The notes below the pieces were generated by a model, which was not told the origin of the DNA, ran no database searches, and saw only the letters and a list, made by a program, of their open reading frames with translations. Positions 32,382 to 41,198 of a stretch of DNA of 64,000 nucleotides are shown piece after piece. Positions within the stretch are counted from its first letter, which is position 1. The number at the start of each line of letters is the position of its first letter. This DNA is from Rhodanobacteraceae bacterium (GTDB lineage Bacteria; Pseudomonadota; Gammaproteobacteria; Xanthomonadales; Rhodanobacteraceae). The position numbers were made by a program, and so were the translations under genes. The stretch spans positions 1 to 64,000 of the forward strand of contig SCQS01000017.1 of assembly GCA_004299705.1 (NCBI GenBank). The letters run 5' to 3'.

Positions 32382-33770
32382 TCAGGCGGCGATGGTCGCA
32401 ACCTCGGCGCGGAACGCTTGGATGAGCGTGCGTGCGATGGCCGAAGCCAGCGCACGAAACACTTGCACCGAAACGCCGTTGCCCAGCAGATGGTGTGCCC
32501 TGGTGGACGGAAGGCCGGCGATCATCCGGTCGGGAACGCCCTTGATACGGGCATGCTCCGTCGCGGTGAGCAACCGAAGCAGGGCGTCGCCCTTGACCGG
32601 GTGCCGAACCTTGGGTTCGGTTGACCGGTTCTTCTGGTAATCGGCGCCGATAGTACCGATCTTGGTTGCTTCCGGGCCGACGATCTGCATCCGGAAACCC
32701 TTGCCAGCAGCCTGATCGCGAATTTCCTTGTCGCGCAGGTAACCCATCTCCGACCAGCACTCCGCATCGGGAGGGATGGACTCGAGCACCTCGGCGAGAT
32801 GGTGTTCGCAGGGGTCTTTCAGCACCGACTCGAAGTCGAACGAGAGGCCGGCCGTCGTCGCCACGATGGCTAGACGTTTCCGGGCTTCGATCGAACCGAA
32901 GTCCTGTGCATCCAGCACCGCTTCCGCGACGTTGTAGCCCCAATCCCGCAGGGTGTGCCGGATCAGGTGCGCCGACGCCGTCTGCTGATAGGGCGGAACG
33001 TTCTCGACGACGATCACCGCGGGCTGCAACGCCTCGACCAAAGCGAGGAACGCAACCACGAGATGACCTGCGTTCGGATCTTCCTCCGCCATCGACAGGC
33101 CCTTCTTGGAACGGCCGGCGAGACTGGCAGCGGTGCAGGGGATGCCCGCCTCGAGCACGTCCACGTGCCCCAGCTTCCCGAGCAACCAGCCGTCGGTGAC
33201 GACTTCCTGCATCGGTGCCGCGACGGGGATCGTGTCCGGCGACCAAGCCGGGTTGACCTCCGAGGCGTGGAACAGCACGTCCGGCTCGAAGTCATTGGCG
33301 AAGACGAGCTCCGTCTTGACTCCGGCATCGGCCATGCCCGTGTGCACCGCGTACGACGTGGTACCGCCGCCATGGCACAGTGACCCGACCTTCAGCGATT
33401 CGCCATTTCGGATCTTGCCGGCGATGCGTTCCAGCCGTTCGGAGGCCTTCTTCTGCGATGCCAGCGGCAGAAGATGGATTTCACCCTGGCGAACGATCAC
33501 CCGCAGTTTTTCCAGCCCGTCGAACACACCCAGGGCTCTCGCGCTGTTGACGTCGATCACCGGGTATTCGGCGTCAGCCTTCTTGTGGCTGCTGACGACA
33601 CGCTCACCGTCGGCGGCGATCTTCAGAATGACGCTTGCGCCTCCGACGTGCAGCTCGTACTTCGCCCCAATGGCGAAACCTGCTTTCGCGAGGCGCTGGC
33701 CTTCCAGCCAGACCCGCGGCGCACCGTGCGCCTGGCCCAGCTTGATTTCCCGCACTTCGTAACTCTGCAT
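32382..33770 (-). CDS. DNA cytosine-C5 methyltransferase with AbrB/SymE-like N-terminal region
   Basis: 462 residues. The methyltransferase part has the catalytic motif IV GIPCTAASLAG (Cys nucleophile), motif VI VVENVPPY, motif VIII IEARKRLAIVA and motif X LLGNGVSVQV, in the usual order, with SAM motif I VGSLCHGGG. The first 115 residues (PRVWLEGQRLAKAGFAIGAKYEL) resemble the swapped-hairpin AbrB/SymE fold, not a usual feature of these enzymes. No restriction endonuclease lies beside it. It is a monocistronic unit with its own leader and terminator. Confidence 0.88.
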   Translation of the reverse strand: MQSYEVREIKLGQAHGAPRVWLEGQRLAKAGFAIGAKYELHVGGASVILKIAADGERVVSSHKKADAEYPVIDVNSARALGVFDGLEKLRVIVRQGEIHLLPLASQKKASERLERIAGKIRNGESLKVGSLCHGGGTTSYAVHTGMADAGVKTELVFANDFEPDVLFHASEVNPAWSPDTIPVAAPMQEVVTDGWLLGKLGHVDVLEAGIPCTAASLAGRSKKGLSMAEEDPNAGHLVVAFLALVEALQPAVIVVENVPPYQQTASAHLIRHTLRDWGYNVAEAVLDAQDFGSIEARKRLAIVATTAGLSFDFESVLKDPCEHHLAEVLESIPPDAECWSEMGYLRDKEIRDQAAGKGFRMQIVGPEATKIGTIGADYQKNRSTEPKVRHPVKGDALLRLLTATEHARIKGVPDRMIAGLPSTRAHHLLGNGVSVQVFRALASAIARTLIQAFRAEVATIAA

Positions 33771-33851
33771 TTTGCTTCTCCACATACGGCCGGTGGCCGC
33801 TTCGAAGGCCGTGCCGCGCAGGAATCGCACAGGTGTTGCGGGGAGTTGCCA
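33771..33851 (-). promoter_or_regulatory. Leader element upstream of the C5-methyltransferase gene
   Basis: TGGCAACTCCCCGCAACA (33834-33840), 30 bases, GAAGC with stem CGGCC-ACC-GGCCG: the motif has changed but the pairing is kept. Confidence 0.8.
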
Positions 33852-33872
33852 GGTGTGCGAGGGCTGAGAAAA

Positions 33873-33908
33873 CGAAAACCCCGCCGGCGAGTGGCCGACG
33901 GGGTTTGC
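33873..33908 (-). terminator. Intrinsic terminator of the 33958-34412 operon
   Basis: AACCCCGTCGGCC and GGCGGGGTTTT pair on the minus strand, followed by CGTTTTC. Confidence 0.8.
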
Positions 33909-33957
33909 ATTTGGAAACGGATACGCCGAGGTAGAGCGGCGCACTACCTGATCCACC

Positions 33958-34176
33958 TCACTCGGATCGAGCCATGTCAGGCGCCGACGGCACCTTGTCC
34001 GTCGCGCCGCAATTCGGGCAGAGCCCAGTGACGAGAACCGGATACCAACGGTGGTGGCAGTTCGCGCACTCCATCTCGCCGTGCGCAACCTGAAACCCGA
34101 GGGATTCGAGGCTGGGAGCTTTAGCGAACCTACCTCCGGCCCGGAACAACACACGCTTGTTTCTGTATCGCTCCAT
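33958..34176 (-). CDS. Small zinc-ribbon protein, 72 aa
   Basis: CANCHHRW and CPNCGAT give one CxxC/CxxC metal site; a short basic segment precedes it. It lies 29 bases behind the 34206 gene in the same unit. Function unknown. Confidence 0.6.
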   Translation of the reverse strand: MERYRNKRVLFRAGGRFAKAPSLESLGFQVAHGEMECANCHHRWYPVLVTGLCPNCGATDKVPSAPDMARSE

Positions 34177-34205
34177 TGATGACTCCAGAGGTAAGAGATT
34201 GCATG

Positions 34206-34412
34206 TCAGACCGGGGCGTGGCCGAGGTTGCGGGCCTTGCGGCGCGCGCGCTTGGCTTCGGCCGCACGGACGCGCTGCACCGACCCGGCGAGATTGCCGG
34301 ACACGCGACGAGCGGACTTCGGACGCAATGAGGCGGGCGCGAAACTCGCCGCCCACAGGGCCAACAGCATTGCGATGCTGGCGTGACGAGCGGATTTGGA
34401 ACGCTTGTTCAT
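34206..34412 (-). CDS. Small basic protein, 68 aa
   Basis: Very Arg/Lys/Ala-rich (SGNLAGSVQRVRAAEAKRAR). A short hydrophobic stretch (IAMLLALWAASFAPA) near the N-terminus could be a signal or membrane segment. AAGGAG lies 7 bases before ATG 34412. Confidence 0.5.
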   Translation of the reverse strand: MNKRSKSARHASIAMLLALWAASFAPASLRPKSARRVSGNLAGSVQRVRAAEAKRARRKARNLGHAPV

Positions 34413-34494
34413 GGTTGATCTCCTTGCTCGGCCGTTTGGCCGGTTCGGCAATCAGGGCGCCGACGGCGCCGTTGCGTGTTGCGCGGGAGTGCCA
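34413..34494 (-). promoter_or_regulatory. Leader element upstream of the 34412 gene
   Basis: TGGCACTCCCGCGCAACA (34477-34483), 30 bases, GAACC with stem CGGCC-AAAC-GGCCG, then CAAGGAG. Confidence 0.85.
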
Positions 34495-34598
34495 TGCGTC
34501 GCCCGCGCTGGTACAGACGAGCGCTGCATGGCGTCCGCCGCTCAGGACCACGCGAGAGGCGCAAGCGCGGCATAGCGGCCGCCCACAGGCCAGCCGCG

Positions 34599-34612
34599 CG
34601 TAACCGCGTTAC
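34599..34612. promoter_or_regulatory. Operator-like site upstream of the 34705 gene
   Basis: CGTAAC-CGC-GTTAC sits between the divergent leader elements at 34413 and 34620. Confidence 0.5.
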
Positions 34613-34619
34613 TCGCGCT

Positions 34620-34704
34620 GGACATACCGCGCAACACAGCGCGCCGCAGACGCGCCTCCTCCACTCCGAACCCGGGCATCCCGCCCGTCGAAGTGGAGAA
34701 ATCC
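34620..34704 (+). promoter_or_regulatory. Leader element upstream of the JAB-like gene
   Basis: GGACATACCGCGCAACA (34630-34636), 31 bases, GAACC with stem CGGGC-ATCCC-GCCCG, then GTGGAGA. Confidence 0.85.
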
Positions 34705-35313
34705 ATGAAAATCCTCACTGCGCTTCTGGCCGCGACCGTCGCAGCCGTCGCGCCCGTCACCGCCATCGGTGCCGATTCGCCGCTGAACCTCACCATCTCG
34801 CAGGAAAACGCGGCAAAGCTGCCCTACACGACCCTTGGGACCATGGTGAGCACGCCTGGACAGTCGTTCGACGAATTCCTCGGCGAAGTTGGCCGCGCCC
34901 TGCGCACCTTCTCCGACAAGACCAAGTTCGAGGCCTGCGGCGAACTCGCCTCCACCCCCGACAAGTCCCGATACGGCATCGTCATCACGACGAACAAGAG
35001 CCACCTCGGCTGCGTCATCCGGATCGGCCTGATCCCGGACGGGATGGCCGAGCTCGGCGTCACGATCCACAGCCACGGCGGCCAGGGCCGGTTCAACATG
35101 AACCGGGTCGACATGAAGCTCGCCGGCGTCTACGACGTCGCGTCCATCATGCGAATCCCGATTTCCGGGGAGAACCTGTACCACTTCTCTCCCACCGACT
35201 ATGCCGGCGGCCCAGGCTACCTCGCAACGCCCGACGGCGTGATCTACCAGGACGGGACACCCGGGAAGTACACCGTGGTGCCGGTCTCCGGTGCTCGCGT
35301 GGCGACGCGGTAG
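34705..35313 (+). CDS. Exported JAB-like protein (DUF4329-like)
   Basis: 202 residues. A signal peptide (MKILTALLAATVAAVAPVTAIGA) is followed by a domain with VTIHSHGGQGRFNMNRVD and a C-terminal YLATPDGVIYQDGTPG. These fit the JAB/MPN pattern His-x-His ... Asp seen in DUF4329 proteins (HSHxxxxxFSxxD, then a Gly-Val strand), with some residues changed. It should be a secreted or periplasmic metal-dependent isopeptidase-like protein if functional. No substrate is known. Confidence 0.72.
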   Translation: MKILTALLAATVAAVAPVTAIGADSPLNLTISQENAAKLPYTTLGTMVSTPGQSFDEFLGEVGRALRTFSDKTKFEACGELASTPDKSRYGIVITTNKSHLGCVIRIGLIPDGMAELGVTIHSHGGQGRFNMNRVDMKLAGVYDVASIMRIPISGENLYHFSPTDYAGGPGYLATPDGVIYQDGTPGKYTVVPVSGARVATR

Positions 35314-35325
35314 CAGAATCAACCC

Positions 35326-35366
35326 AAACGGACGACACCACCTGGTGCCGTCCGTTTTTCTTTTCT
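35326..35366 (+). terminator. Intrinsic terminator of the JAB-like gene
   Basis: AACGGACG-ACACC and GGTG-CCGTCCGTT pair; TTTCTTTTC follows. Confidence 0.85.
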
Positions 35367-35367
35367 G

Positions 35368-35430
35368 GGTATCCAGCGCAACAGAATGTCACTGATGGGC
35401 GCACTCTCGAGCGCGAATGGGCGAACCGCC
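35368..35430 (+). promoter_or_regulatory. Partial leader element upstream of recJ
   Basis: GGGTATCCAGCGCAACA (35377-35383), about 29 bases, then GGGCGAACCGCCC as hairpin. About 80 bases separate it from the recJ start, unlike complete copies. Confidence 0.5.
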
Positions 35431-35483
35431 CAACTGTCCAGCCCGGACCGGCCACTGAAACGTGGCGTCGGTCGGCACAGGTA

Positions 35484-35507
35484 AAATGCCTATAACAGGA
35501 AGGAGTT
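35484..35507 (+). promoter_or_regulatory. Candidate -10 and ribosome-binding site of recJ
   Basis: TAAAAT is a fair -10; GGAAGGAG is a very strong Shine-Dalgarno site directly upstream of ATG 35508. A -35 could not be assigned. Confidence 0.4.
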
Positions 35508-37217
35508 ATGCGTAAAATCATCAAAAGAGAGCCGGCCGTTGATCCCGCGGCCTGCATCAGGGTCGCATCCGAGATTTCGGCGACTGGCGTAACACCGGTA
35601 CTCGCGAGGGTTCTCGCGACGCGTGGTGTCACCTCGGCCGATGAAGCCGCGGGACGCTACAAGCTGCTGCACTACCGCTCCATGCGGAACATCGGCGATG
35701 CTGCCAAGCTGCTCGCCACCTGCATTCGCAATCACGACCCGATTACGGTCTGCGGTGATTTCGATACAGATGGCTGCACGGCCTCCACGATTGCCGTGCG
35801 CGGCCTCCGCGCTCTCGGCGCTGACGTTGACTTTATCGTCCCCAACAGGTTCAAGCACGGCTACGGTTTGACGCCGAGCCTTGTCGACGTTGTGCATGAT
35901 TGCCGTCCACAAACGCGCCTGATCGTGACTGTCGACAATGGCATCGCATCCGTCGAAGGCGTCGACCATGCCAAGACGCTTGGCATCGAGGTGCTGGTGA
36001 CCGATCACCACCTCCCTGGAGACTCGCTCCCGAACGCGCGCGCGATCGTCAACCCGAACCAGTCCGGCTGCGATTTCCAGTCGAAATCGCTTGCTGGCTG
36101 CGGGGTGATGTTTTACGTCCTCGGCGCAACCAAGGATGCACTCGCAGCAGAAGGGTGGGATGTTTCCAGACTCAACATGCACGCGCTCCTGGATTTTGTC
36201 GCACTTGGAACTGTGGCCGACGTGGTGCGTCTCGACGCGAACAACCGCTGGTTGGTAAATCACGGGATCGCGCGAATTCGCAGGGGCCAAGCGCATCCAG
36301 GTATTGCATCTCTGTTCCGGGTCGCCGGTAGGAACATGGCACTCGCGTCGTCACGCGATCTGGGGTTCACGTGCGGACCGCGTATCAACGCCGCCGGGCG
36401 CATGCAGGACATGTCGATCGGCATCCGCTGCATGCTGTCGGACGACGCCGAAGAGGCCATGTCCCTTGCGGCCCAGCTCGACGAAATCAATCGGGAGCGT
36501 CGCGACACGCAGGAGCGCAATTTGGACGCCGCGTTGACGCAACAGGATGCCGCGGTCACGGGCGCCTTTACGCGCGTAGCGTTCTCCGATTCTTTCCACG
36601 AAGGGGTGATCGGTCTCGTTGCAGCGAAGATCCGCGAGGAAACGGGCGCGCCCACCGTGGTGTTCGCCGAATCAGAGAACGGGCAGCTCAAAGGATCGGC
36701 ACGCTCGATACCTTCCGTGCACATGCGCGACACGCTGGACGCCGTGCACAAGCGCGGTCACGGGTTGCTCGAGCGCTTCGGCGGCCATGCGATGGCGAGC
36801 GGGCTCACTCTCGCGCGCGATCGCCTAGGCACGTTCTCGGAGCTGTTCGAAGCCACCGTGAAGGAATCGCTCGCCGGGAAACTTCCGGACCTGTCGCTCG
36901 AAATCGACGGTGAGTTGCCGACATCGGCCATCACACCGGAAGTGGCACGCGAGTTTCTGGACGTGCCATGGGGGCAGGGTATGGAAGAGCCCCTTTGGCT
37001 GGGTTCGTTCAAGGTGTTGGAGGCCCGGCCGATCGGCAAGGAATCCAACCACGTGAAGATGCGCGTGACGGATGGGAAGAACATGTGGAACGCGTTGCAC
37101 TTCTTCTCGAACGACTTGCCGGTTGCGGGCTCCGAGCTCACCATGGCCTACAGGATCGGGTACGACGAATTCAGGGACACCCCGCGCGTCTCGCTCGTGA
37201 TTGAGGATCGAGAATAA
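35508..37217 (+). CDS. recJ: RecJ-type single-strand exonuclease
   Basis: 569 residues with the DHH core: VCGDFDTDGCTA (motif I, DFDTDG in place of DYDADG), TVDNG (II), VTDHH (III), then the DHHA1 half with RINAAGRM and EGVIGLVAAKI, and an OB-like C-terminal part. All metal-binding residues appear intact. RecJ degrades 5'-ended single strands; with RecD2, SSB and the annealing protein it forms a full accessory recombination set. Confidence 0.9.
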   Translation: MRKIIKREPAVDPAACIRVASEISATGVTPVLARVLATRGVTSADEAAGRYKLLHYRSMRNIGDAAKLLATCIRNHDPITVCGDFDTDGCTASTIAVRGLRALGADVDFIVPNRFKHGYGLTPSLVDVVHDCRPQTRLIVTVDNGIASVEGVDHAKTLGIEVLVTDHHLPGDSLPNARAIVNPNQSGCDFQSKSLAGCGVMFYVLGATKDALAAEGWDVSRLNMHALLDFVALGTVADVVRLDANNRWLVNHGIARIRRGQAHPGIASLFRVAGRNMALASSRDLGFTCGPRINAAGRMQDMSIGIRCMLSDDAEEAMSLAAQLDEINRERRDTQERNLDAALTQQDAAVTGAFTRVAFSDSFHEGVIGLVAAKIREETGAPTVVFAESENGQLKGSARSIPSVHMRDTLDAVHKRGHGLLERFGGHAMASGLTLARDRLGTFSELFEATVKESLAGKLPDLSLEIDGELPTSAITPEVAREFLDVPWGQGMEEPLWLGSFKVLEARPIGKESNHVKMRVTDGKNMWNALHFFSNDLPVAGSELTMAYRIGYDEFRDTPRVSLVIEDRE

Positions 37218-37273
37218 ATCGACCCGTTATGCCGGAGATCAGTATTGGTTTTCAGGCGTAGCCGATGAAACGG

Positions 37274-37313
37274 AAAACGCCACCTGCTTTTGTGCAGGTG
37301 GCGTTGTTTTTCT
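37274..37313. terminator. Bidirectional terminator between recJ and the 37337 gene
   Basis: AACGCCACCTGC-TTTTGT-GCAGGTGGCGTT followed by GTTTTTC; the minus strand ends TTTTCCG. Confidence 0.9.
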
Positions 37314-37336
37314 GTTGGAAGTTGGGCGGTACGCGC

Positions 37337-38512
37337 TTACGCGCACGTGGTGCCGAACAGATCCGCGCACTGGGCCGCGTCGGCTTCGTCGTCGATCGGG
37401 GCGGCTTGCACCTCGACCTTGCGGGCCTCGGCTTGCCAGACGGCCACGCTCTCGTCGGTGACACCGGTGAGCGGCGTGACCGTATCCGGTTTGGCCGCGG
37501 CGATGCGGCGCTCCCGCAGGTCCTCGTAGAACAGGTCGGCACCGATGAAGTGCCTGCCGGCTTCGATCGCTGCTACGGCCGTCGAACCACTGCCGGCGAA
37601 GCAGTCGCAAATTGTGGCACCGGGAAGCGTGTAGAGAAGGATCGCGCGCTTGGCCAACCCAACAGGGAATTGCGCGGGATGCGCGCCCATTGCCCGTTCG
37701 GGATGGTTGTGTCGCACGGTCGGGATGTCGCTCCACACGTCGGTCGGCCATGCTCCCAGCGGATTGCCGGAAAGCTCACCCTTGTTCGGACCTTTGAAGG
37801 CACGCTTGCCGGGTTGCTTTTGTGGGATGCGCGCCGCGTTCGGGTTGAACGTCGGGGTCGGCCCCTTGCTGAAGATGAGCACCGTTTCGTGGCGATCGGC
37901 AAGCCGGTGAGCCGGCGTCAATCCATGAGGGATTGTCCACACCACACGGCTCTGGAATGTGAGCCCAGCATCATCCATTGGGCCCATCAACAGCGTGTCT
38001 ATCGGAATCAAAGTGCCACGACTGTTCGGCGTTTTGCCGACGTTGAGACACACGACGCCACCGGGCTTCACGCTCCTGGCGAGCTCGCTAACCACCTGCA
38101 TCAACCACCCGACGTAGTAGACGTACCGCATCGTGTCTGCTGTCGCGTTTTCGCCGTACCGCTTGGCGACGTTGTATGGCGGTGAAGTGAAGTGGCAGTC
38201 AACCGAGTTGTCTGGCAGTCCAGCGAGGAAGTCCAGAACGTCGGCCTTGGCGGTCGAATCGAGCATGGACCGTAGGAGTTCCTCCTGCTCGCGTCGGCGG
38301 TCTGCCTTGCGCTGCTGGATGCGTGATTCGGTCTTGCGCGCGCCTGTCCTCAGGGCGAGCCGGTAGATGCGCCCGCGCGACCAGCCGGTCATGGCGCGCA
38401 CGTTCTCGTAGCTGTGCACATTGAGCAGGGCCATCACAGCTTCATCGCTGAATGCACCCGGCCATGGTGCGCCGCCCGGCAATGCAGGCTCTTTGTACAT
38501 GAGTGCGGACAT
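37337..38512 (-). CDS. DNA methyltransferase, beta class
   Basis: 391 residues. Motif IV TSPPYN at about residue 110 and motif I CDCFAGSGSTAVAA near residue 305 give the beta-class order; TSPPYN is compatible with N4-cytosine or N6-adenine. The first 95 residues (LLNVHSYENVRAMTGWSRGRIYRLALRTGA) contain a helix-turn-helix-like segment. No partner endonuclease is adjacent. The leader upstream overlaps the topA stop codon. Confidence 0.9.
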   Translation of the reverse strand: MSALMYKEPALPGGAPWPGAFSDEAVMALLNVHSYENVRAMTGWSRGRIYRLALRTGARKTESRIQQRKADRRREQEELLRSMLDSTAKADVLDFLAGLPDNSVDCHFTSPPYNVAKRYGENATADTMRYVYYVGWLMQVVSELARSVKPGGVVCLNVGKTPNSRGTLIPIDTLLMGPMDDAGLTFQSRVVWTIPHGLTPAHRLADRHETVLIFSKGPTPTFNPNAARIPQKQPGKRAFKGPNKGELSGNPLGAWPTDVWSDIPTVRHNHPERAMGAHPAQFPVGLAKRAILLYTLPGATICDCFAGSGSTAVAAIEAGRHFIGADLFYEDLRERRIAAAKPDTVTPLTGVTDESVAVWQAEARKVEVQAAPIDDEADAAQCADLFGTTCA

Positions 38513-38593
38513 TCTTTGCTCCGTCTCCGCGGAATGCGGGGTTCCCTGCGCCGGGAGTCGCGATGTCGACGGGAGTGTTGCGGGCGAGTGCTA
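38513..38593 (-). promoter_or_regulatory. Leader element overlapping the topA stop codon
   Basis: TAGCACTCGCCCGCAACA (38576-38582) begins with the topA TAG itself, 31 bases, GAACC with stem CCGC-ATTCC-GCGG, then ACGGAG. Confidence 0.85.
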
Positions 38594-40636
38594 CGCTGGC
38601 GCAGCAACGCCACTGGCGCCATGGTTGGCGTGCGAATGCCCACGACCGCTGCGCGTACCCGGTTTGCCGTCCGCATCGGGAAGCGTCGTTGAGCACTCCG
38701 GATACCCGGAGCACCCCCAAAAGGCACCGTTCCTGCCGCTGCGCTTGACCAACGCGCGGCCGCAGTCAGGGCACGCGAACTCCGAAGGCTTGGCCTTGGT
38801 CACGGGTTTCGAGCCGGGCTTGCCGTCCACATCCGGGAGCGTCATCTTGCATTCCGGGTAGTTGGAGCAACCCCAGAAGTACCCGGTCTTGCCCTTGATG
38901 CGCCGCATCGCGGAGCCGCAGTGCGGGCACGGATACTGTTCGACGCCCTCGATGTGGACGCCGCCGATGTTTCCGATCTCGCCCTGAAGGTGCTGGTGCG
39001 CATCCCTGATCGTCGGCACGTACTCGGCCTTGCCGTGAGCAACGGCATCGAGCTGGTCTTCGAGGACTCTGGTGTAATCGAGATCAATGAACCGGCATTT
39101 GCCGACCAGCGCATCCACGATCGCGGCACCGGTGGGGCATGGCTTGAGAAATCCCTTCTTGTCCTCGACGATGTAGTCACGGCCAAGGATGTTCGTCAAG
39201 ATCGCCGCGTAAGTGGACGGGCGTCCGATTCCGAGCCGCTCCATTTCCTCGACGAGCGACGCCTGCCTGAACCTCGGCGGCGGTTTGGTCGTCTTGCTGA
39301 CCACATCGCCGTCCACGGCCTTGCCGCGCGCGCCGACCTTGAGGACGGGAACAGGATTGTCGGCACCGCTCTCGGCCTCGTCGTCAATCTTTTCCTCGGC
39401 AGACTTGTCCTGGATGTCGAGGTACATGCTGCGCCATCCCGGTTCGATCAGCTTTCTGCCGCGCGCAATGAAGCGCGGCACCTGACCGCCTACCGGCTGC
39501 GTGGCATTCATGGTCACGGTGCGCACGGCATACACGGCATCCGGCATCTGGCTGGCGATCGCGCGTGTACGGATCAGGTTGTAGAGCCTCCGTTCCTCGT
39601 CGGTCTCGCCGGCCTTCTCCGCATCGAAGTGCGTGGGCCGAATGGCTTCGTGGGCTTCCTGCGCCGAATCCTTTGCTTTCCACCTGCGTTGCGGGTCAAC
39701 CAGTGGAATGCCTGCGGTTTTCGCCCATGCCGCCAACATGGCATGGCCGTCCTCGCCAAGGTTGGGATTGTCGGTGCGGTGGTAGGTGATGGCGCCTTGC
39801 TCGTAGAGCTTCTGCGCGAGATCCATGGTTTGCTTGGGCTTGAACGTCAGCGCCGCTTGGGCAGCCTTCTGCAGACTGGAGGTGGTAAAGGGGGAGTGCG
39901 GCGCGGAGCGACTCTGTCCATCCTCGAAGTTGGTGACCGTCACGTCGCGCAGCGCGGCGACTTCCGTGGCCATAGCCAGATCGGTGAAGTAGCGTTCGCC
40001 TTCCTTGATGTACGGCTTGGTGTCCCACGTCGCCGTCCACGCCTTCTCGCCCGTGCCGAACGTGAGCATGGCGGTGTAGTGCTGGGTCGATTTGAATGCC
40101 GCGATTGCACGCTCGCGCTCGACGATAAGGCGAACCGCCGGCGACTGAACACGGCCGGCCGACAAGGGTTGGCCAGCGCTTCGCGACAGCAGGGGGCTCA
40201 CGGTGTAGCCAACGAGGCGATCCAGAACACGACGCGCCTCCTGCGCGTGCACGAGGGCCATGTCGATCTGGCGCGGGTGCTGAAGCCCGTCGCGTACAGG
40301 CCCCGCCTCGATCGCGTTGAAGGTGACACGCTGGTAGTTCTTGAGGTTGAGCGCGTCGGCAAGGTGCCACGCGATGGCTTCGCCTTCGCGGTCGGGGTCG
40401 GTGGCCAGCACCACGCGCTCGCACGCGCTGACGGATGCTTTCAGCTTTTGCAGCACGTCTGCACCGCGCTCGGTCTTTTCGTAGTGGGGCCGGTAATCCG
40501 GCGGCGCCACGCCCATCTCCTTCCTCGGCAGGTCGCGAACGTGCCCGACTGACGCTTCGACGCGGTAGCCGTCGCCAAGGATCGCGCGGATCTTCTTGAG
40601 TTTGCCGGGGGATTCGACGATGACCAGCGTGGTCAC
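38591..40636 (-). CDS. topA: Type IA DNA topoisomerase
   Basis: 681 residues. The N-terminal Toprim domain has VIVESPGKLKK and ATDPDREGEA; the catalytic Tyr lies in ITYHRTDN (about residue 285), where chromosomal TopA has TYMRTDS; LRIGRPSTYAAI-type motif is GIGRPSTYAAIL. Two C-terminal zinc ribbons follow (CPHCGSAM...CSNYPEC and CPDCGRAL...CSGYPEC), and a short His/Gly tail. It relaxes negative supercoils. GTG 40636 has AAGGAG 8 bases upstream. Plasmid TopA may serve replication or transfer. Confidence 0.94.
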   Translation of the reverse strand: MTTLVIVESPGKLKKIRAILGDGYRVEASVGHVRDLPRKEMGVAPPDYRPHYEKTERGADVLQKLKASVSACERVVLATDPDREGEAIAWHLADALNLKNYQRVTFNAIEAGPVRDGLQHPRQIDMALVHAQEARRVLDRLVGYTVSPLLSRSAGQPLSAGRVQSPAVRLIVERERAIAAFKSTQHYTAMLTFGTGEKAWTATWDTKPYIKEGERYFTDLAMATEVAALRDVTVTNFEDGQSRSAPHSPFTTSSLQKAAQAALTFKPKQTMDLAQKLYEQGAITYHRTDNPNLGEDGHAMLAAWAKTAGIPLVDPQRRWKAKDSAQEAHEAIRPTHFDAEKAGETDEERRLYNLIRTRAIASQMPDAVYAVRTVTMNATQPVGGQVPRFIARGRKLIEPGWRSMYLDIQDKSAEEKIDDEAESGADNPVPVLKVGARGKAVDGDVVSKTTKPPPRFRQASLVEEMERLGIGRPSTYAAILTNILGRDYIVEDKKGFLKPCPTGAAIVDALVGKCRFIDLDYTRVLEDQLDAVAHGKAEYVPTIRDAHQHLQGEIGNIGGVHIEGVEQYPCPHCGSAMRRIKGKTGYFWGCSNYPECKMTLPDVDGKPGSKPVTKAKPSEFACPDCGRALVKRSGRNGAFWGCSGYPECSTTLPDADGKPGTRSGRGHSHANHGASGVAAPA

Positions 40637-40680
40637 GATTCAAGCTCCTTGTGAAACGCCAAAGTGCGCGCAACGCGTGC

Positions 40681-41196
40681 TCACGCCAGCGCCGCGGGTT
40701 CGTCACTCAGGGCGGGGGAAGCGTCGGAAACATGCGGCGCAAGGTAGAAACCATGGCCCTCGATGTCGCCGACGCACGAAAGCAGGCGAACCCGGCCGGT
40801 GTCGCGTTCGATCATCCCGTAGTAGTAATCATCGGCGCCGTCCACCAACCCGAAAAAGGTGTGGACCTTGCCTTTCCAGTCGATGAACTCGCGGCCGATC
40901 AATCCGTCGACCTCGGCAACGAGCGTGCGCCAGTTTCCGTAGCAGATGCACTTGGGATCGGGGGAGGCGGCTGGTGACGCGCGGAGTCGGTATGCGTTCA
41001 CTGACAGGAACACCACTGACCAAGCCACCATGATCCAGAGCGGCCCGCCGGGCACGATCAAGGAGTAGGCGATGAAGCAGAGGGAGGATGCGATCGCAAC
41101 CATGCGCAACTTGCGCACGTCGACCATCCAGAACGACGCGAGGTTGAGCGCCATCGCGGCATTGCCCATGACGAAATAGAACCAGTGGGCGTGCAC
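40681..41196 (-). CDS. Popeye-like membrane domain protein without cNMP domain
   Basis: 171 residues. Three membrane segments (FYFVMGNAAMALNLASFW; RMVAIASSLCFIAYSLIV; LWIMVAWSVVFLSVNAYRL) match segment by segment the membrane half of the 53061 protein, with the same R-L-R-M-x-A-I-A-S and P-x-G-P-L-W elements. The C-terminal half (GNWRTLVAEVDGLIGREFID) is different and has no cNMP-binding pattern. GTG 41196 follows 3 bases after the previous stop, in an operon with topA. Confidence 0.68.
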   Translation of the reverse strand: MHAHWFYFVMGNAAMALNLASFWMVDVRKLRMVAIASSLCFIAYSLIVPGGPLWIMVAWSVVFLSVNAYRLRASPAASPDPKCICYGNWRTLVAEVDGLIGREFIDWKGKVHTFFGLVDGADDYYYGMIERDTGRVRLLSCVGDIEGHGFYLAPHVSDASPALSDEPAALA

Positions 41197-41198
41197 GG

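Noticed and set aside
37261-37320. oriT or a recombination site at the strong inverted repeat after recJ
   Set aside because: T-runs on both sides make a bidirectional terminator the simpler reading.
40637-40700. Leader element upstream of topA
   Set aside because: A CGCAACG occurs but in the wrong orientation and without the hairpin; topA is preceded by its operon partner.
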